From Lentibacillus jeotgali (lineage in GTDB: Bacteria; Bacillota; Bacilli; Bacillales; Amphibacillaceae): a DNA stretch of 64,000 bases. The notes beneath the pieces were generated by a model. The model was not told the DNA's origin and ran no database searches. It saw only the letters and a program-made list of their open reading frames with translations. Positions 61,342 to 64,000 of the stretch are shown in pieces. Position 1 is the first letter of the stretch. The number at the start of each line of letters is the position of its first letter. The stretch lies in contig NZ_AGAV01000007.1 in the NCBI RefSeq assembly GCF_000224785.1, positions 62,001 to 126,000 of the forward strand, written 5' to 3'. The position numbers were made by a program, and so were the translations under genes.

Positions 61342-62037
61342 CTATTGTACGATATCATCTTTTTTATCAATATAAAGCGTTCCATCCGGCTGGATCTGTG
61401 CATAAAAGACCTGTGAAAATGTTTTAATACCGGCTTGATCCATTTGCTGCTCGAGCCAGTTCATGTCCAGGTTTAATGCAGAAAGATTCCTTGTGTTAAC
61501 TTTTCCATCAGCTATTATTTCCGTTCCAATGGGATGTATATTAGGTGTTCCTGCCAGATTCATGTCACCTTTTGTAACGGATTGTTTGGTTTCTTTTTTC
61601 ATGACAGAAAGTTTTCCGCTTGTCTCAAATATGGCATAGTCAACGTCAGATATCGCAAATACATTCTTTTGTCTTAGTAATGCGTTCAAAGAATCGATAT
61701 CCAGTCGGGCACTTCGCAGAGAATCATCCATAATCTTTCCATTTTTAATGACAATTAATGGATCCCCAGTTGTCAGTTTTCGTGCTTTTTTTGATTTTAT
61801 GTCAATAAATCCCATTAACAGTGTAAATATGGCCCATCCCACGATTGCCAGAATACCATTGCGAATACTTATATCCTGACTAAGAGCAAAATTTGCTGAG
61901 AGCGAGCCAATCGCAATTGCAGAAACAAAATTAAAGAATGTCATTTGACTGATTTCTTTTCTGCCCATAATTCTTGCTAATAAAAAAAGCAGAAAAAAAG
62001 AGATGAGAATTCGGAGCAGTACTTCAGAAGTTTCCAT
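61342..62037 (-). CDS. DUF421 (YetF-like) membrane protein
   Basis: A 231-residue protein with three N-terminal membrane helices (LLRILISFFLLFLLARIMGRKEISQMTFF, in pieces) and a soluble YetF-type C-terminal domain. It has the conserved R-I-M-G-R-K and FNFVSAIAIGS motifs. B. subtilis members are tied to spores and stress and have no known enzymatic role. It is co-transcribed with a small upstream gene and lies head to head with another DUF421 gene. Confidence 0.88.
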   Translation of the reverse strand: METSEVLLRILISFFLLFLLARIMGRKEISQMTFFNFVSAIAIGSLSANFALSQDISIRNGILAIVGWAIFTLLMGFIDIKSKKARKLTTGDPLIVIKNGKIMDDSLRSARLDIDSLNALLRQKNVFAISDVDYAIFETSGKLSVMKKETKQSVTKGDMNLAGTPNIHPIGTEIIADGKVNTRNLSALNLDMNWLEQQMDQAGIKTFSQVFYAQIQPDGTLYIDKKDDIVQ

Positions 62038-62058
62038 TGATTGTACCTACTTTCTTAA

Positions 62059-62226
62059 TCATTTCTCGCTTGGATCATACTCATCATATGTCATTCTGGT
62101 CACCCTGGTGGATTCGCCGTTTTCAATGTCTTCTTCGGTTGCCGGTTCACCAAAAGAATCATCCGGATCAATGCCTGGTGCTGTTACATGGCGGTCTGTT
62201 GTTTCCTTTCGTTTCTTTTTATCCAT
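62059..62226 (-). CDS. Small charged protein upstream of DUF421
   Basis: A 55-residue ORF from ATG 62226, preceded by GGAGGGATAACCTA. The protein starts MDKKKRKETTDRH, then is acidic (DPDDSFGEPATEEDIENGE) and ends TYDEYDPSEK. The ribosome binding site is excellent, and the stop codon lies 21 bp before the DUF421 start, so the two are one operon. I do not recognise a family; it is small, soluble and strongly charged. Confidence 0.7.
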   Translation of the reverse strand: MDKKKRKETTDRHVTAPGIDPDDSFGEPATEEDIENGESTRVTRMTYDEYDPSEK

Positions 62227-62377
62227 TAGGTTATCCCTCCATTTCTAATCATTATGTTTTCTTTTATTGCAGATTTTATCCCGGGAGATTGATAATCACT
62301 CTTCCTGCAGTATCTTTCTTCCTAACTTAACCACAATAAAAAAAGATATAAATGATTCTTTTGAATGGAGGATATAT

Positions 62378-63241
62378 ATGCCGGAATATATGGTCATTGC
62401 TGTCCGGACCTTATTTTCTTTCTTTTTCATCCTGTTGATGGCGAGGATTTTGGGAAAGAAACAACTTGCCCAGCTGACTTTTTTCGATTATATTACAGGC
62501 ATTACGATTGGAAATATGGCGGCCGCAATGGCTATTGACACGACATTACAGCCAATTGATGCTGTGATAGGGGTAACAATATTTACCATCATGACAATCC
62601 TTATTGCAAAAGGGGCGATGCGTTCCCTGAAATTCAGGAAATTGGTTGAGGGAAGCCCGCTTATGTTGATGAGAAATGGCAATGTCCTGGAAAAGAATTT
62701 ATCGAAAGCGAATTTAACGTTTGATGATCTGATGATGGGATTAAGAGAAAAAAATGTTTTTAAATTATCCGATGTTGAGACGGCTGTCCTGGAGACTAGT
62801 GGCACAATAAGTGTGATGAAGAAGACAGAATATAACCCGCTGACACCGAAAGATATTAATCTGTCGGTGGAATCGGAGCATGAGCCATCACTCATTATTG
62901 TTGACGGCGTATTATTATCAAAGCGTTTAAAATACCTTGGTTATTCTGAGGAATGGCTCCTCGGTGAAGTCATGAAGCAAGGGGGTAGTGGTTTTAAAGA
63001 TGTTTTTTTGGGACAAATTGATACAAAAGGCAATGTTTATGCTGATTTGTATGATGAAACAAAGAAGACACAGCAAGTCAAACAAAAACCACAACTTGCG
63101 TCACAGCTGCGTAAGATACAGGCTGAGTTGGAGAGTTTGGCGATTCAAACGGACGATAAAACTGCAAAGCAAATGTATTACAATCAATCTATTGAACTCC
63201 AGAATCTAATTGACACCATTAATCCTTTCCTTAAAGAGTGA
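62378..63241 (+). CDS. DUF421 (YetF-like) membrane protein, longer form
   Basis: A 287-residue relative of the divergent gene at 61342-62037: ARILGKKQLAQLTFFDYITG, IGNMAAAMAID, then the soluble domain with LREKNVFKLSDVETAVLETSG. It has an extra C-terminal coiled-coil-like tail (LASQLRKIQAELESLAIQTD) absent from the shorter paralogue. The start at ATG 62378 follows ATGGAGGAT; the ORF upstream to 62267 is non-family sequence. Confidence 0.9.
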   Translation: MPEYMVIAVRTLFSFFFILLMARILGKKQLAQLTFFDYITGITIGNMAAAMAIDTTLQPIDAVIGVTIFTIMTILIAKGAMRSLKFRKLVEGSPLMLMRNGNVLEKNLSKANLTFDDLMMGLREKNVFKLSDVETAVLETSGTISVMKKTEYNPLTPKDINLSVESEHEPSLIIVDGVLLSKRLKYLGYSEEWLLGEVMKQGGSGFKDVFLGQIDTKGNVYADLYDETKKTQQVKQKPQLASQLRKIQAELESLAIQTDDKTAKQMYYNQSIELQNLIDTINPFLKE

Positions 63242-63242
63242 T

Positions 63243-63274
63243 AAAAGCACTTTTGTCCTGCAAGTGCTTTTTTC
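63243..63274 (+). terminator. Terminator after the longer DUF421 gene
   Basis: AAAAGCACTT (63243-63252) pairs with AAGTGCTTTT (63262-63271), followed by TT. It begins directly at the stop codon. Confidence 0.8.
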
Positions 63275-63379
63275 TGTTTATGACTTGTCGGTTAATTGCA
63301 AATTATTTAAATTCGATATTACTCATGATTTTTATTTAAATTTCATATAATCCAAAAATGGGTACAGGGGGGGATTTCA

Positions 63380-63592
63380 TTGACATCACGATCCAAATTC
63401 CGGGACCCGGGATTCATTTTGACGATTGTCCTGATTGTTTATGCAGCGATTGTCTTCATCTGGTGGCCGACAGACATTTATATGCTCGAGATTTCACTGG
63501 TTGCCTGGCTAATGTTTGCTGGATTGTTTTTTTGGTTTCTGCTGGCAATTATTTATAGTGTGTGGATTGAAAAGATAGAGAGCAGGCGATGA
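63380..63592 (+). CDS. Small two-helix membrane protein preceding a solute symporter
   Basis: 70 residues with two hydrophobic helices and a Trp-Pro-rich loop (FIWWPTDIYMLEI). The start is TTG 63380, six bases after AGGGGGGG. Small two-helix partner proteins often precede sodium:solute symporters, so a subunit role is likely. I do not assign a family. Confidence 0.65.
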   Translation: MTSRSKFRDPGFILTIVLIVYAAIVFIWWPTDIYMLEISLVAWLMFAGLFFWFLLAIIYSVWIEKIESRR

Positions 63593-63626
63593 ATGAATTT
63601 GTTTTAAGGGGGAGGGGATGTAAGGC

Positions 63627-64000
63627 ATGCAGGTAACTGAGTCGATTATTTTGCTGATCTATCTAATCGCTATGACACTTATGGGGATTTATTTTTATAG
63701 ACGCGCAAGGCGTTCGGAAAACGATTATTTTACAGCAGGACAGAGTATTAATACGTTTATCGGAGCGTTTGCGATTTTTGCAGCAGTGGCAAGTTCCAGT
63801 TCCCTGATGGGGGCAGTCGGGTCAGGGGTCGCGTTGGGAGTACCGTACTTTTTCACATATGCGTTTGGTGTTATCGCAATTCTTCCGTTTTCGATGTTTC
63901 TGGTGTCCGGTCAAATTCGCAGAGCTGGTGTGAAAACGCTTCCTGAATTTTTTAATCAGCGTTTCGGTAAACCTGTACAAATCGTTTCAGCTGCTGTCGT
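63627..64000 (+). CDS. Sodium:solute symporter family protein, partial at window edge
   Basis: The first ~124 residues of an SSS-family carrier: YFYRRARRSENDYFTAGQ, then F-A-A-V-A-S-S-S-S-L-M-G-A-V-G and LPEFFNQRFGK. These match the start of acetate/pantothenate/proline-type symporters. The remaining two thirds lie beyond position 64000, so the substrate cannot be judged. It follows the small membrane protein by 34 bp. Confidence 0.88.
   Translation, partial: MQVTESIILLIYLIAMTLMGIYFYRRARRSENDYFTAGQSINTFIGAFAIFAAVASSSSLMGAVGSGVALGVPYFFTYAFGVIAILPFSMFLVSGQIRRAGVKTLPEFFNQRFGKPVQIVSAAV

Overview
The window looks like chromosome of a moderately halophilic, low-GC Bacillaceae bacterium of the Virgibacillus/Lentibacillus/Oceanobacillus type. 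This rests on an ectoine hydroxylase beside a betaine (BCCT) carrier, Bacillus-type small proteins (YmaF, DUF3231, DUF421, CBO0543, TIGR04104), strong AAAGGAGG-type ribosome binding sites, frequent TTG/GTG starts, and the GC-rich interspersed repeat common in Bacillaceae. The genus is inferred, not shown.

Layout. 1-409: the first genes of a urease operon leaving the left edge (ureA, start of ureB, minus strand). 595-1754: a YmaF protein and a probable type I toxin-antitoxin locus encoding a 28-residue holin-like peptide. 1799-12015: a divergent catalase, a patatin-like lipase, a frameshifted DUF2071 gene, an orphan sdhB, an Asp/Glu-type racemase, an ABC exporter and a C45-family hydrolase. 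12167-16826: osmoprotection (BCCT carrier, ectD) and release factor 3. 17105-23392: a rhodanese and a copper-export locus (copB, csoR, copA, copZ) with two CsoR-like operators. 23585-36378: small hypotheticals, DUF3231, a normal large catalase, membrane proteins, MATE pump, flavin oxidoreductase, a split chromate transporter and an esterase.

36754-59521 is a large allantoin-degradation island: allC, fdrA, a ylbE-like gene, carbamate kinase, allE, two allD, two NCS1 permeases, two different allantoinases, ridA, a YfcC carrier, pucR (opposite strand), pucG, a DUF2877 (ylbF-like) gene and an NCS2 permease. It combines the enterobacterial route (AllE, AllD, then FdrA/YlbE/YlbF plus carbamate kinase) with the Bacillus PucG aminotransferase. 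Both routes meet at oxalurate, which can then be split to oxamate and carbamoyl phosphate with ATP gain. A repeated TTTAAACAAT-like motif before several of its transcription units is a candidate PucR site. 59860-64000: a CzrA/CzcD zinc-efflux pair, two divergently transcribed DUF421 membrane genes and the start of a sodium:solute symporter.

The most unusual non-genic signal is a family of six intergenic arrays (near 6.1, 8.05, 15.0, 17.7, 33.5 and 60.25 kb). In five of them a short G-N-GCG core recurs at exactly 21 bp, which is two helical turns. The consensus differs between loci, and each array lies 3' of a gene.
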